A stretch of 64,000 bases of DNA from Sipunculus nudus (GCA_026874595.1 CM049309.1:22675033-22739032); one strand, 5' to 3'; shown: positions 1 through 12,637, numbered from the stretch's first letter. Translations and numbers: made by a program. Notes: a model not told the origin generated them from the sequence alone.

Positions 1-840
1 GGCTGATGGGCTATTGTCGTCACCCAAGCTGTCCGTCCGTCCGTCCGTCCGGCGTCCGTTAACTTTTACCTGGTGAGCGGGATATCTTGAAAAGGATTCA
101 CCGTCAGAATTCTATTTCCTCGGTAAAGATGTATATCGACAAAATCTCGATCAAGTTCGAAGATGGGTGACCTTGACCTATTTTTCTCCATTTTAGAGCT
201 GATTATAGAAAAACACTTAGATGATTATTACTCAGGAACCATTTGGTGGATTTTCACAAAACTTACTATGATTATTGGGACTGATAGTCTGTACCTGCTA
301 CCTACAATTTCTTATTTTTAATGAATTTTTATCGGATTTTTCAACTTTGGCCTTGTGAGCGGGATATCTCTAAAAGGATTCACTGTAAGAATTTTATTTT
401 TTTCGGTGAAGATGTATACTGACTAAATCTCGGTCAAGTTCGAAGATGGGTGACCTTGACCTATTTTTCTACGTTTTAGAGCCGATTATAGAAAAAACAT
501 TTAGAAGCTTATTTCTCAGGAACCATTGGGTGGATTTCCCACAATATTTACTATGATTATAGGGACTGATGGTCTGTAACTGCTGCACAAGTTTGGGGGC
601 GCCACCTACAAATTCCGATTTTTAATGATTTTTTCTTGGATTTTTCAACTTTGGCCTTGTGAGCAGGATATCTCTAAAAGGATTCACAATAGGAATTTCA
701 TTTCTTTGGTGAAGATGTATATCGACAAAATCTCGATCAAGTTCGAAGATGGGTGACCTTGACCTACTTTTCAAGGTCACAGAGGTTATAATAGAATAAA
801 ACTTCGAAGCTTATTTTTCAGGAAGCATTCGGTGGATTGT
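1..840. repeat. Three-unit ~300-bp tandem/dispersed repeat
   Basis: A block starting with gtgagcgggatatct and containing tcaagttcgaagatgggtg occurs three times, beginning near 69, 351 and 654 (units of about 282 and 303 bp, the last one truncated). The left edge carries a short (TCCG)n run at 31-50. The units differ by scattered substitutions and small indels, so the array is not very recent. No coding potential is seen. It looks like an abundant dispersed repeat of the host genome; the family is not identified. Confidence 0.7.
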
Positions 841-2410
841 TATTAATTATAGTAATAACAAATATAAATTTATAACTGTGACATGTACAGATATACATCC
901 ATGTGAGAACAGATATTTAGTACTTGTTACTGTTACCACCTCTGAACACTGTCCTTTTGGCTGAGGGCTTTTGTCAGCTTCTGCTGATATTCTAGTTATA
1001 TTTTATATGGTTCGGAAGAGGTCAGGAGACCTCGCTATAATTTCCGCATTACGTTATTCCGCCACAATTGTTGAAGGAGCATAGCCCAATTATGTTGGGA
1101 CCGACGACCGAACGCCTATCGGGCATCGCTACTACCGTCCAGGTCCCGCGGGAATTCTGGATATATTTCTAACTTTAATTCAACATACAACCTCCTCCTG
1201 GACCCTGATCAAAATACACAGCATATCAGGAAATGTTGTCACCTTGTCATGGTTCAACAACTCCATTCAATTGGTTAGCTTGGTAACAAGATGTGTCGTG
1301 ACATAGTCACAAAAATCTAGAATGAAAAGTGACCGAGAAAGAAAAAAGACATAACAGACTTGCAATCAGACCATAAACTCTCTATCTCCAAAGTTGGCAA
1401 ATCAGGATTTTTTTAACATAGAATCAATAAAACATCCATAACATAATCACTTACGCATTGTGTATGCTTTGCGCTTTTTATGGTTAAAGTATGAATGTAA
1501 AGCAAAGATTTATGCAAAGATCACTAATATTCAAAATTATCCATGAGCATCTTATGATCCAATGCAATATCACATGGTTATACATCTGAACCTGTCAAAT
1601 GACTGTAATATTTTAATTACAATATCAAAATTATAACTAATCATAGATAAAAATAGACCTATACCTGACAAAGCTCTCCGAGATAAACATATCTGTGTAT
1701 GTATAAATTGTTTTGATGTTATTAATGAAAATTTTGTATGGATATAGCTTAAGCATTGTTCATTTTCTGTAGGCTGAGGTAAAACATTCGAAAAGTGGTT
1801 TGAATTTCTTAAAAGTTTTATGCTGATATCATTAGTGTCTGCCGAGTTTGTTTGGTGATGGTCGGTTGCTAGGCGACAAGTTGCATTATCTCAGACGATA
1901 CCTATTGACCACGGGCGGGAAGCAGTCTGTGTGGTCTAGTTTATTATTTGTCATTCCTCAGCTGTCTAATAATACCTGAACACGATCAGATACCATCCAG
2001 GGCGAGAAGAAAACCTTTTACAGACGCAGGGCGATTTTATTCTTAATCGCGGCGTCTGTTTGTCTGAACTTATTACACATTTACAACGACTGATCCAACT
2101 GATCATTCAACGTGTACAATGGAACAATGCTTCAGCTGTTCCAGACGACGTTCTGGCAAACAATCTGTCATAAAGTGACTTGAAAATGAAACCGGTATTG
2201 ATTGACATACGTTCATATGGGATAATCTCTTTCGGTAGTTGAGTACTCTGACCAAATGTGGTTATCCCTTTAAAAAACAAGAGTGTTTTTGTTCAAGGTA
2301 ACCGCGTCCATTTTTAAATTCTAGCTTAACTAATTACCGGTATTTTCATCGGCAAAACTCTATTCCATTCACGAACCACTTGATTTGGCAGTTGCGCACG
2401 CTTCCTTTAT
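841..2410. other. Intergenic, no gene seen
   Basis: AT-rich sequence with no long ORF and no exon that I can support. A perfect match to the RFX X-box consensus (RYYNYY-N-RRNRAC) lies at 1865-1877. The stretch 1900-2110 is richer in CpG than its surroundings, but no linked coding exon is visible. Confidence 0.5.
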
Positions 2411-2704
2411 TTTATATCCTGATGTTAACCAGGGCCTGCACCTGCGGGCCGAGGGTGGGAAATCTTAACTAATAATGGGCCACCGAGGAACCCCCGAAAG
2501 GCGCACTCGTCTGTGAATGAAACACAGCCGTTTGGCACAAACTTTCCATTTAACATGCAGAGCTCTCATCCTGGGTGGGGGGGGGGGGGTTGGGGGGGGG
2601 GGGAGAGAGACCATGAAAACCTCACCGCCTCGGCTGAGGTTTAATCTCATGATCTCAGGGCTTTGAGTCGTGTGCACTACCCGTAGACCACAGAAGCCTG
2701 TCAT
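2411..2704 (-). repeat. Degenerate tRNA-derived SINE-like repeat
   Basis: On the minus strand the sequence from 2704 leftward has a tRNA-like layout: tggtctacgggtagtgc resembles an A box, and a degenerate B-box-like segment follows about 40 bases later. It is interrupted by a poly-G tract (2577-2603). No foldable intact tRNA is seen. The assignment rests on this layout only and is tentative. Confidence 0.3.
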
Positions 2705-2812
2705 GTGTATGCGGGTATTTTTTGTGCACTGTATATATATACTCTTGCTCAGGGTAGGAATGATTCTGCGACAAACGTTTTAATCTTTAATTTCTTACCC
2801 AGAACAGTGCTC

Positions 2813-3150
2813 AAGCTGGAGGAACCCCCAACCCCAACCCTCAAGCTGGAGGGACCCCCAACCCCAACCCTCAAGCTGGAGGAACCCCCAACCCTTAAGC
2901 TGGAGGGACCCCCAACCCCAACCCTCAAGCTGGAGGAACCCCCAACCCTCAAGCTGGAGGGACCCCCAACCCCAACCCTCAAGCTGGAGGAACCCCTAAC
3001 CCTCAAGCTGGAGGGACCCCCAACCCCAACCCTCAAGCTGGAGGAACCCCTAACCCTCAAGCTGGAGGGACCCCCAACCCCAACCCTCAAGCTGGAGGGA
3101 CCCCCAACCCCAACCCTCAAGCTGGAGGGACCCCCCACCCCAACCCTCCT
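2813..3150. repeat. 30/24-bp minisatellite (caagctggagg...)
   Basis: About twelve tandem units of caagctggagg(a/g)acccc followed by one or two caaccc blocks give 30-bp and 24-bp variants, which alternate in the middle of the array. Both lengths are multiples of three, so long open frames result on both strands (Pro-Thr-Leu-Lys-Leu-Glu style repeats). These have no plausible start context, signal or flanking exons, and I treat them as artefacts of the repeat. Confidence 0.9.
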
Positions 3151-3924
3151 TTTTGGCGTTTAGCAAAACTTAATTATTATAAAATGACACCATGCAAAAT
3201 GGGAAGATATCTTTTAAATATTATTTCCACTAAGCATAAATGTTGGCCTAAACTACACATATATGCTGGTTATCCTAATTGACAATATAGTCCTTTTCTA
3301 CTTTAATATTCGAACTATTCCTGTGCATCCCTTTTGCATCCCTTTTCTCTTTTTCGTTTTTAAAGATCTGCAAATACTATATTTTTGTAATCTTTCAAGC
3401 TGAAAATGTCATAGACTTGTACAAAATAGGTCTGTCATTTAAAATCCCGGACCGCATCCCGAACCCAACTTAGACTCTGTCGATACGCTTCCTTGTCAGT
3501 TATGGACTCCGTCCTTTCAAATATCTGGATCCGTCTTGATCAGTGAGGAAATAAAACAGACCTGTCGCAGATATTAACATCTGGTGAGCACGCTTCGTTT
3601 CCCCTTGTTTCCTGAAACAGGACGCTTCATTATTATGGAGTGACAGACCCGTTTTATGTACATGGAGATGTCTCACGTTTGCTCAATATACTTCCTCTGG
3701 TGATTACACGTAACACGCGACCTTACCATGCGACCTTATGTGTATCTTCTGGCCAAGCGAACAGTGTTGGTAAGAACGGATGTTAATTTAGTGTTTAAAG
3801 CTAGGATATTGAATATATTCAACATATAATTTTTCCTTGTATATTGCATTAAATATGTTATAAGTATATATTTTAAAATTTTGGTCAATTTTATAACTAG
3901 AAATATGCATTTTAGGAAATGCAA
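3151..3924. other. Intergenic, nothing recognised
   Basis: AT-rich sequence without a supportable exon, repeat array or RNA gene. Confidence 0.5.
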
Positions 3925-4260
3925 GCCTCCGCCATGTGGGGGTCCCTATTGTGGGATGCTCCCAACGCCATCGTTGCTGTCACTTATTCGGCCCATATTC
4001 GAAGGTTCATTTGTGGATAAGTGATTTTAAATTTGTGAATATTCCTTGATGAAGTTTCTGAAACCGGATCCACACCAAAATCTCAACGGTTCTCCAGTGG
4101 CTCACTCCCGAAATGCCCTTATTAAAATATCAAAAGATTCCGTTCAAGATTGCACGAGTTTTAGTGTACAAACACACAAACAGACACAAGCCAGCACATA
4201 CGTACACAAACCAAGGAATTGGGATAAACTTCCTTTCTGGCGGATGCAATAACATGTAAA
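3925..4260 (-). repeat. Dispersed repeat, copy A (inverse of 19590-19900)
   Basis: Read on the minus strand, this block matches 19590-19900: shared segments include the (TGTGTTTG)-rich stretch, a 'cacgnaatcatgaacggaatc'-like segment, the tctatttccgg/tttcaggaac segment and the terminal tatcccacaatat segment. Two diverged copies in opposite orientation within one window indicate an interspersed element. No coding sequence or terminal structure is visible, so its class is unknown. Confidence 0.55.
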
Positions 4261-4985
4261 ACATTACATATGACCAAATAAAGCAATAATGTATTAAATT
4301 ACTTAATTCTATGCAATCTATTGGCAATGGCTAGTCGAGATGCAACACAGGCGAAATCGCTTATTTTCGTTCAAACTTCACGATTTAACAGTTTGCCCGG
4401 ACTTAACCCTTGTGCTTGGTTTATGCATTCTTTTCGTCGTTTAACACTTTTGTATTTGGATGTAGACAAGTCAATATGATAATACATGAATACAAATATA
4501 ATCAACAACATTGGCTCAAAGCTTTATGGTTCAGTAGCCTAGTTAAGAACTTTGTCCTTGATTCGGTCCATACATATATTTTTGGCAGAACACAAGGCTT
4601 ACACAGTTTAAGCTATATTAAATCAAATGTAACTGATTCTGACCTGCTCAGTAAAATATATTCAATGCATAAATATATTTCACAGTTTTGTACATGACGT
4701 ATTTTTCTTAATCTAGGAAAAGCAGATACGTACTATCATAACGTTATTGTAGATATCACAGTTTATGCCTAGATCAAGTTAACTCATTCACATTAAGACT
4801 TGAATAAGCGCAGCATTTATCTGAAACTCGCATCTTTATTCGGCATGGAGACTGCAAACGTCAGGAGAATCTGCGCCATACTTTTAAGTATCTACAGAAA
4901 CACACATATTTATGTTTTAATAAACAGAGAAAACAACACAAAACAATAAGGTATTTATATATTTGCTTAATTATGTAACATATAT
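4261..4985. other. Intergenic, nothing recognised
   Basis: AT-rich sequence. The open frames here are short and have neither splice context nor recognisable protein features. Confidence 0.45.
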
Positions 4986-5130
4986 ACAGAGAAATCTTGC
5001 CAACACGACCACCTGCAGGACAAGCCGGATCATAAATTTTAATGATGGTGGTCGTCATAGCGGGGTAGTCGTCTTGGGTGGTCGTCATAGCGGGGTGGTC
5101 GTCTTGGGGGTCGTCATAGCGGGGTGGACT
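4986..5130. repeat. Fragment of 'ggtcgtcatagcggggt' MITE family
   Basis: Contains three copies of ggtcgtcatagcgggg within about 80 bp. The same motif family (ggtcgtgttagcggggt variants) fills the element at 57793-58139, so this is probably a partial or rearranged relative. No terminal repeats could be assigned here. Confidence 0.55.
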
Positions 5131-6688
5131 CAGGCGAGATTTAAATATACATGTTATTTCATAAAAAAAGTAAATTCAATATACGGAAGCAATTTAAATA
5201 AGTTAAATTCAGACCTGCTCATTTTAATATATTTTACAACTCTATTACGCAAATTTACAACATACCTACGAACTCATCTGAGAAGATGGTAATTTTACAC
5301 TAATTGGTCCTGCATAATATTAAAAAACCAAAGGACCTTAGCCTCTTGGAATGTTCGTGGGGCATGCTTTCCAGAAATAATAATTATAAAAATATAGGAC
5401 GTGTGATTAAAGCATATCTAACAACTTCTTGGGACAGAAGATTTAATAATATAATAAGGTTTTGCTGAAAGTGGAAGAGAACAAATGTCAGAGGGTTTTA
5501 TAGCAAAAATGCATCATTTTCATTAATATAATTTATACACTCTCTAATGTTATCTTCTCTTCGTCCCTTCATCTACAACTTATAATATGCCTTGGCTTCA
5601 GGTACCACAATACCTTAACAAAATACGAACATTCTCTATTTGACTGTGTGAGGAACAGAACCACAGTTTTTCTATTGGGACAATTATATTTTTCGCTCAA
5701 ACCTGAGATAGTAGGCTACTGATGTTCTACAGATTGCATCAAGTTCTCGGATGTGTTGTTACTTGGATGTTCTTGCCTCCACACCTTAATAATTTATGGG
5801 TTGTCATTGGAAATTGATTAAACTTTGTGTTGCCATATGTTCCTTTCAAAAAGTGAGGGCAATTTGTTATGTTTTCCAGGAGTTTGCGTGATTCTGTATT
5901 TTGTCTCGCCGGGTTCTCTCGATCCATGCCCTTATTGTTCCAAAGTCCCTGGCACTTTTTAAATTTTTTAACAGTATGGCCTTGCATCAGTTACTCTTCT
6001 GTTCTTGAACAGGAACTCAACCCCCGACCACCAGCACCAAAACCCGAGTTTAAAAAAATGACAACCGATTCAGCCGTTCAACATTGTTTTTGGGCAGGTG
6101 AAACTTGCTCCGTTGAATAATGAAGAAACAGGAAGGAGCAATAGTACAAATATCCGCTTTTACCAATATTTCATTTAACAATCCATCATAAATCATACAA
6201 GACAACTGCTTAAATACACCAACAGAGAATATATTTTTAACGTTTATAAGTATTCATAAATTTCAAATTACCCAGTGCAGGCCAGTAGGTTTAGGATCAC
6301 CTCCAAACATCCACAAAGGACAACCCTACAAAATTTACTTTACATTTGAGTAAAAAGCGGCTTAAATGCAATACCACAAGTATCATGAGTTCATACCACA
6401 TGCCTAAGGTATTGCTTTTCGCTACCGGCCAACTGTGAAAACTTCTCGGTGTCCCGGTGTACCAGTCCGCCACTGCTCTCAATAGCAATCAGTTTAGCGT
6501 CTGTTTACTCATCAATTATTTTAAGGTAACTATGTATTTGCAATAATATGTGTATTATCTACAGCTGTCTCAGCTGTTTTATATGTTGTTATGCTTCTGT
6601 GCGTTAGTAAACATAGCTGACCTATTTTAGTTTAAATTAAAAGACTGCGTGACCAAAGGTCTACCTACCGAGCCCGGGAGACGACATG
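5131..6688. other. Intergenic, nothing recognised
   Basis: No exon, repeat array or RNA gene can be supported. ORFs on both strands near 5739-6120 overlap each other and have no recognisable features. Confidence 0.45.
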
Positions 6689-6703
6689 GTGAAAAATATT
6701 TAT

Positions 6704-6787
6704 TAATTCGTGGCCACAAATTACAAATTCGTGCGCACGAAATACTAATTCGTGGCCACGAATTGCTAATCCGTGCGCACGAATTAC
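6704..6787. repeat. Array of 21-bp palindromic units (attcgtGGCCacgaat / attcgtGCGCacgaat)
   Basis: Four 21-bp units run head to tail at 6704-6724, 6725-6745, 6746-6766 and 6767-6787. Each is a near-perfect palindrome, and the central tetranucleotide alternates GGCC, GCGC, GGCC, GCGC. The array is bracketed by similar gaaaaatatttatt-like segments at about 6691 and 6817. No coding role is apparent. It may be the core of a dispersed element or a protein-binding array. Confidence 0.85.
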
Positions 6788-6978
6788 TGGGTGTGAAAAA
6801 TATATTTCCAAGGTGGAAAAATATTTATTTTAATAGGATAACAAAGTAGCCGATAAGGCTAATGCAACTGCTCTCCTGCATATATAAATTAAAAGAAAGT
6901 GAAAAATTAACATGTATGCATATATGTATATTTAAATGATCAGATTGGAAAAGTGCACATATATTCACACACGATAAG

Positions 6979-6987
<9 letters not shown>

Positions 6988-7035
<48 letters not shown>
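6988..7035. repeat. (TA)n microsatellite
   Basis: A nearly pure TA run of about 48 bp. Confidence 0.9.
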
Positions 7036-7036
<1 letters not shown>

Positions 7037-7439
7037 ATACATAATATACGTTAATACAGATTGACATTCCACATACACTAATACTTATACATATATCATT
7101 ACTGGTAGGCGTACGTCTCAGTCCATATCGAGCATATCAATTAGATTAAAAACATCATTTTTTCCTATTGAAAATAGGTATTGATTTCAGTAACTGGCAC
7201 CTAGTCGTAACCGAGTATGGATAATTTCATGTTGACGATGATCGTCGCAATAATAACTGTATATTTCTCGAGAGGCAGGGTTTTAAATAATCACGAACAT
7301 GTTCCTGAAAGGAATCGATTGAAGTAGACTTAAATATATGACACTGTTCCAAAGTTTGCAGGCTACTGAAAGGAAAGAAAAGAAAATTGGAAGGAAAGAA
7401 AAGTGACGTCTTTCCGTTTGAACCTCAGTATTTTTAGCA

Positions 7440-7790
7440 AATGCGATTTGCGCGGAATGTATAGGGTTATCTGGTGCTAGTCCGATAATCATTTCATAAA
7501 ATGTGGATTGTATAGCCAGGTCTCTTCTTATTTTTATACTTGACCATTATAGCGCTTTTACCATAGCACCAGTGCTGGAAGTCGAGAGCGCTCCAGTACA
7601 TGTTAAACATGCTTTTCGATGTATACTCTCCAGTAGGTATGACTGTCTGACAGAACAGTAGTTTAATATTAAAACACCACACTCCAGTACTAAACGTATT
7701 AGTGATTTATATATACGATCTAAAACTTTCATAGAGAATTGGAATTTATATTTTTTTCCAAATTTCCAAACGCTAATTGGCTTTCAAACA
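7440..7790 (-). pseudogene. Non-LTR retrotransposon (LINE) reverse transcriptase C-terminal remnant
   Basis: The minus-strand frame from about 7790 leftward reads with typical non-LTR retrotransposon ORF2 features: VLDRIYKSLIRLVLECGVL corresponds to the 'IYKSLIRPVLEYG' segment after the RT palm. It is followed by a Ser/Leu-Glu-Ile-like QSYLLESIHRKACLTCTGA, then WSSIKIRRDLA and FYEMIIGLAPDN (family pattern 'FYKIINGLAP'). An in-frame TAA (around 7550, where the family usually has L-G-W) breaks the frame, and there is no upstream endonuclease or palm, so this is a 5'-truncated dead copy. The jockey-like grouping is an impression and not verified. Confidence 0.75.
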
Positions 7791-9076
7791 TATCATGTTT
7801 ATGTGTTCCTGTCAGGAAAAAGAATCCCAAATATGACATGAGAAGTTCTGTGAAGTTCATTTCACCTAGTTTATGCGTAATTTGCAATTAAGCATCACCG
7901 TCAAATGGCGATTGAGAACTGTAACTGGAGTTACTTTGTGAAGCAAAATAACTGTTAAAAATTTCAGCCTGATCGGCTTAGTCTATAATAATGTTCCCGC
8001 TATGCCCGAACGATGATAAGGTAGGTTGTTGTTTTTTTTACCAGAGAAAGCCTTAGAAATGTTCCACTATGCACGGCAACTGGACCTGTAAGTTTTATAT
8101 TTATATTCTTTAAGTAACGTTTATAGCCCTTTCTATTTTCAATATAAAGAGTTCCGAATTTTCCTAGGTAGGAAGTCACGGAACTGTCAGAAGGCGCTGG
8201 GCTTCATTTTGACAACCATGTGTGCCCGCTGAAACTGCCAGCCTGTGCCTAGACTGAGTCGATGTGTGCTTGCTTCTCATTGGCTAGTAATTCGTGCCAT
8301 TGAGCATTGAGCCAGCAACATAAAAAAAAAACAGTTCAAAGACTGGTTGGAAGTTTGAAAGATCTTGATTTTTGAAGTTGCAATTAGGGTACGACCGCCT
8401 TGCAATTGGGCTGCACGCTATGTTTATAGTTGGCGCTACTGTTTGCGCATGGTGCAACGTTTAATATATAGGCAGTCCCACATTATCATTTAAACAAAAG
8501 TTATATTTTAATGTCTTAATATTCTGAAATCTGTATTAATTTTCATTAATTCACTCAGCAATAACTTCACGAAGTTGCTTATCTAAAGCTTTAGATTTTC
8601 CAATGCGGGTGAAGCCACCGTGCGGTCAGTGCAGATTTAAGCGTAGGTTACCAGTCATTGTTGTGCAGACCGAAAACTTGTCGGATTGTCGGCGTATGTT
8701 TTTCGCTTGAAACAACATATGAAGACATATGCTTACAATCAGATAAAAATTACCCATGAATTTATCACAAATTAAAAGCTTTATGAAATTAACCGTTGCT
8801 CTTTGTTATGTGTGGTGTAGAAAAATGCCCTATTCAACTTCATGACATAATTTTTAAAGCAGATTAGCGTAATTATAAACATATCGAGCTTTTAACAAAA
8901 ACTAGTGATTGCAAGCATGGCTTTTATCAAATGACGTTTAGTAAATTATTTGTAAAAGCTATATACTTATGCTAAATTTCATAAGATTTTAATATCGGTA
9001 AATGTGACCTTATACAGGCTAAACACATCACTTACAATAAGCTTAATGATACCATACTCCGCATGTCTAAACGGAG
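7791..9076. other. Intergenic, nothing recognised
   Basis: AT-rich sequence. A short segment near 7965 (tttcagcctgatcggc) also occurs in the repeat at the right window edge (near 63857), which suggests repeat-derived DNA. No exon is supported. Confidence 0.4.
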
Positions 9077-9079
9077 GGT

Positions 9080-9310
9080 CGGGGGGGGGGGGGGGGGGGG
9101 TACACACACATAGGACGTAGCCTATAGGTGGCTACGGCGTTGGACCTCTGAGCTAAAGATCAACGGTTCGAACTCCGCCGGTGCCTCAGGAGTATAATGG
9201 CGAAATCTCGATATTGAACCTCCCTCTAATGTCTTAACGACAGGTTATGAATCTGGTTTAATCCTAACCCAGTGCAAATAATATGGTGCAAATAATACTT
9301 GAATTTATGA
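9080..9310 (+). repeat. tRNA-derived SINE with upstream poly-G
   Basis: A poly-G run (9080-9100) precedes a tRNA-like head. The segment ggtggctacggcgttgga resembles an A box, and ggttcgaactcc at about 9164 is a near-canonical B box of a pol III promoter. The tRNA-like region is followed by an unrelated tail (to roughly 9310) containing a tgcaaataatatggtgcaaataat duplication. This fits a SINE better than a functional tRNA, because no complete acceptor stem can be closed. Confidence 0.6.
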
Positions 9311-11804
9311 TGGCTTTTTAATTACATATCATTCTTATCATATGGATACCTTCATCCTTATTCTATAGACAGTGCCACCAACAGGCCATGGACCTATCCT
9401 TCAAAGAAAGAAAAAAAGTCACGTTTGCCATCTGGTCATTTACGTTATTGTTATTGGGTGATGCACACTGCCGGGTTGATTTTCAGTATTCTTTTCTCTG
9501 CTTTTTGGACTGAATACGTGTCGAAAGAATACACGCCAGTGTTTACCTAGTTGATCAAAAAATTTCTCAGTAATCAAATTATCCTTTTTGGTGCAATGAT
9601 GTGGAAACTAAATGTTCCCGGTACAACATCTCTTTGAAATTCACGTTAGACTTGTGTAATGTATATCAAAGGCCCAGCATGGCTGACCTTCTTTTCTGTC
9701 TCCGATAGCAGTGGATGCGAAATTTAGTCATCTGTAATTAATTTCTTCCTTTAAAGCTACACAAATGGTGAAATTACCTATCTACCTGATTATAGCCTAC
9801 ACTTGAATGTCCCGTAACAAGATACGGACAACGTGCTGATGGTGCCCGCTACGTCCGTATAGAGGTTATGTGAATATAGGAACACATCCCGAGGGGCATG
9901 TGAAGGGGACAATTCAAAAGAGTACTGACAGAAACAGAAATTCAAGGAGCATTCATGATGCAATATTGTGGTATTATAGCATTTTTTTAAAGAAATTAAT
10001 ATTTTGTTAAATAATTTTAGCCAATTAAAATATAATTAAACACATCAGTATGCATAACTTGATAATATATGATTATAAATTTTGTATAAATATAGGCACA
10101 ATTAAAACTGTGAATTCTGAATCAAGCATTATTTCAAGATATTCATTATTTTGCAAATTAAAAGATATATTATTTTGGTGGTAAAAATAAATACATTTAT
10201 ATCCATAGTGTGTTCATATATAACAAAATTGAGATTTATGATGATGCAATTATGATTATGAATCAACTTTTTTATATATATATATATATGTTATATTGGG
10301 AATGTATAAACATTACAAACTTTAAAAACAATTGTGTTAAAAAAACTGAGAATCTAATGCAAACAATTTTTTCAATATTTTTCTGCCCTAGCAGAATGGG
10401 AGATAAAGTGATCAGCTTGTTTAACTACCAATCTGTCTATCCATTTTTAAATATTCTGTAATAGGGAATGAACTTTTGTTGTCCTGTAACCAATGTTTAA
10501 TTTAGTGATACAATTTTCAGATTGTATATATATATATATATAGACTAGGCCAGAGCGGTATAACGCTGAAGAAAAACAACACTGTAATTTTACAACAGTC
10601 TGTTTCACGGGATGCGACCCGATCAAATAATACTCCCCGTCATACTTTTGTCTCCCTCCTATGAAATAGATGCTCCTATTATATATGGCTATATCAATAA
10701 ATTTTATTTCATATTATAATTTAATTCTGTCATTACAGAAGGTCATGTAGCTCGCTTCATTTTATCCCTAATTGATTTAAATGTTATCGCAACAATTCCT
10801 CGAGATGCTTTAATACTTGTTAAAGGTTACTCGGAATTCCGTGTCCGACATCAAACGAAATAAATGGCCAAAGGCCTTGGGAAAATCAAATAAAGGCAGG
10901 AAAGTGTGATTAATTCATGGATTTATATTCCTAGAAATATAAGAAAAACGGTGTGATTTCATGACACAAAAACAGTCTGTGATTTTTCAGACTAAATACA
11001 GCAGATCGGTGAGAAGGGGAGGGTGAGTGCAAAGGGCTTAGACAAGATCTTTTTTTTTTTAATATTCTGTAGTCTATTCAGTAAATGAGGTTAAGGAAAA
11101 AGAGTTCGAAAATGTTTTCCTCACATATTGCATGTCTTAATTAAGCCGTTTATCAAACGACGAATAGGGCTTAACCTTTGTAATGATTACCTATCCACCC
11201 TTAAAGATAATGGTTCAGCCTACCGAGGTTTGGCTGTAGTTTTTTTTATGTAAATTTTACATATGATTGCTTGATATGACGTGAATTATAAAATAGAGAT
11301 TTTTTAATAGGTTAATTTTATTAATTATTCTTTTATATTTATTTAATATCAAGTATAAATTCAGATCATAATAAATATGCTGTATATCAAAGAAAGCAAG
11401 ACAAATTTTATCCTCAGAACTTTAATTCAGAAAATGAGTTACAAAGAAAATGTAGTGTATCGTCAAAACGTACTGGGTATCGAATTGAGTGTATCGCAAA
11501 AAGTCTTATACCTGATTAGGCAGACAGATACTCAGCCCAATTATATGCATCAACTGAAGACATTTCTGGTAGACAAACATGAAAATAAATGAATTCGTTC
11601 AGTATACCTACAGGTATAAAATATACAGTTACACTAGAAATAAACTTTATGGACATTGACATGATCTTTATTAATGTTTTATTTTTTATACAGCACTCAT
11701 TATATGCATATATTGATGTCATATCTGGTTGACAAACGTGAAGATATATGAATAAACTCTAATTTGAGATCTCCAGAATATGCATGTTTGTAATCTGGAT
11801 AAAA
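9311..11804. other. Intergenic, nothing recognised
   Basis: AT-rich sequence with short (TA)n runs at about 10270-10288 and 10527-10541. No supportable exon or RNA gene is seen. Confidence 0.45.
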
Positions 11805-12633
11805 TGTTACAGATGTCTGTGTGCAGGGATGTTTCATGTGTTGTTGACATTTGGTGCGTGTAGCGCGCATAGCTCGTTGCCATGACAGCATCGCCATGCC
11901 GAGCCGGGCCGGCCCACGTGTGAACCCTGATATGTAGAAACAGAGCGATGTTGTTCTAGATGTTTCCTGTAACGCGTGTGTACTGTGTATTATGTATTGT
12001 TCTTAAGATTGTTCGGGAAATGGAAAGTTTTCGGCTTGAGATGAGAAGCTATAAATAGGGGATGTGTTTTAGAGCCGGGAAGAAAAGGTTAGAGAATATT
12101 CAAGCAGACACAGAAGCGTGTAAGTCAGTTGTGGACTTTTCCCGATAAGTGTGGCAGTTATAGATTTTCTTCGAAATTTGTGAGGGATCTTATAAAGTCG
12201 TCAGCTTGCTTTCGGGATTATAACAAGAAATTCACTTTTGGATTACATCGGAAAGATTTGGTGAATGAACTGGGCTGTCATTCTCTGAGAAGTTTTATGT
12301 GAACTGTTCTTCTGGGTTATACGTTATAAAGGACTTGTCGCTGTGGTAGTGGTGGTATCCAGGTATTGTACACTTTACTTATATACTTGTATTGATTTAC
12401 TGTTGTACTGTTCTTATACTGTGTAATTGTATTGATTTAGTGTATTGTAATGTTAGGGTTGTTTTAAGAATTATAGTTATAGTTATTTGTTTACAAAAAA
12501 AACACGGAATTCTTTATTCATTCCCCTAGACATTTCACGCTGCCTAGTGTTACAGAATGTGATTTTTTAATCTCCATAACAAAATTTAGCCTCGTCACGA
12601 CTACGTGATCTGTTGATATTAGGTTCCGTAACA
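11805..12633 (+). mobile_element. Solo LTR, copy 1, with 4-bp target duplication
   Basis: The element begins TGTTAC and ends GTAACA, the inverted terminal hexamers of a long terminal repeat, and is flanked by AAAA on both sides (11801-11804 and 12634-12637). A second copy with the same ends lies at 35948-36768; shared blocks include agccgggccggccc, ttgctttcgggattat and ccctaga-atttcacgctgcc. A TATA box (ctataaataggg, near 12049-12060) fits an LTR promoter. No internal retroviral-type coding region adjoins it, so it is a solo LTR left by recombination. The 4-bp duplication would suit Gypsy- or BEL-type elements; the superfamily is not settled. Confidence 0.85.
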
Positions 12634-12637
12634 AAAA

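Noticed and set aside
2705..3163. Long open frames on both strands with PTPTLKLEEP-like and SSLRVGVGGP-like repeats
   Set aside because: They follow from a minisatellite whose 24/30-bp units are multiples of three; no signal, splice context or non-repeat flank.
9105..9190. A functional tRNA gene
   Set aside because: The B box is good, but no closed acceptor and anticodon stems could be drawn; a SINE head fits better.
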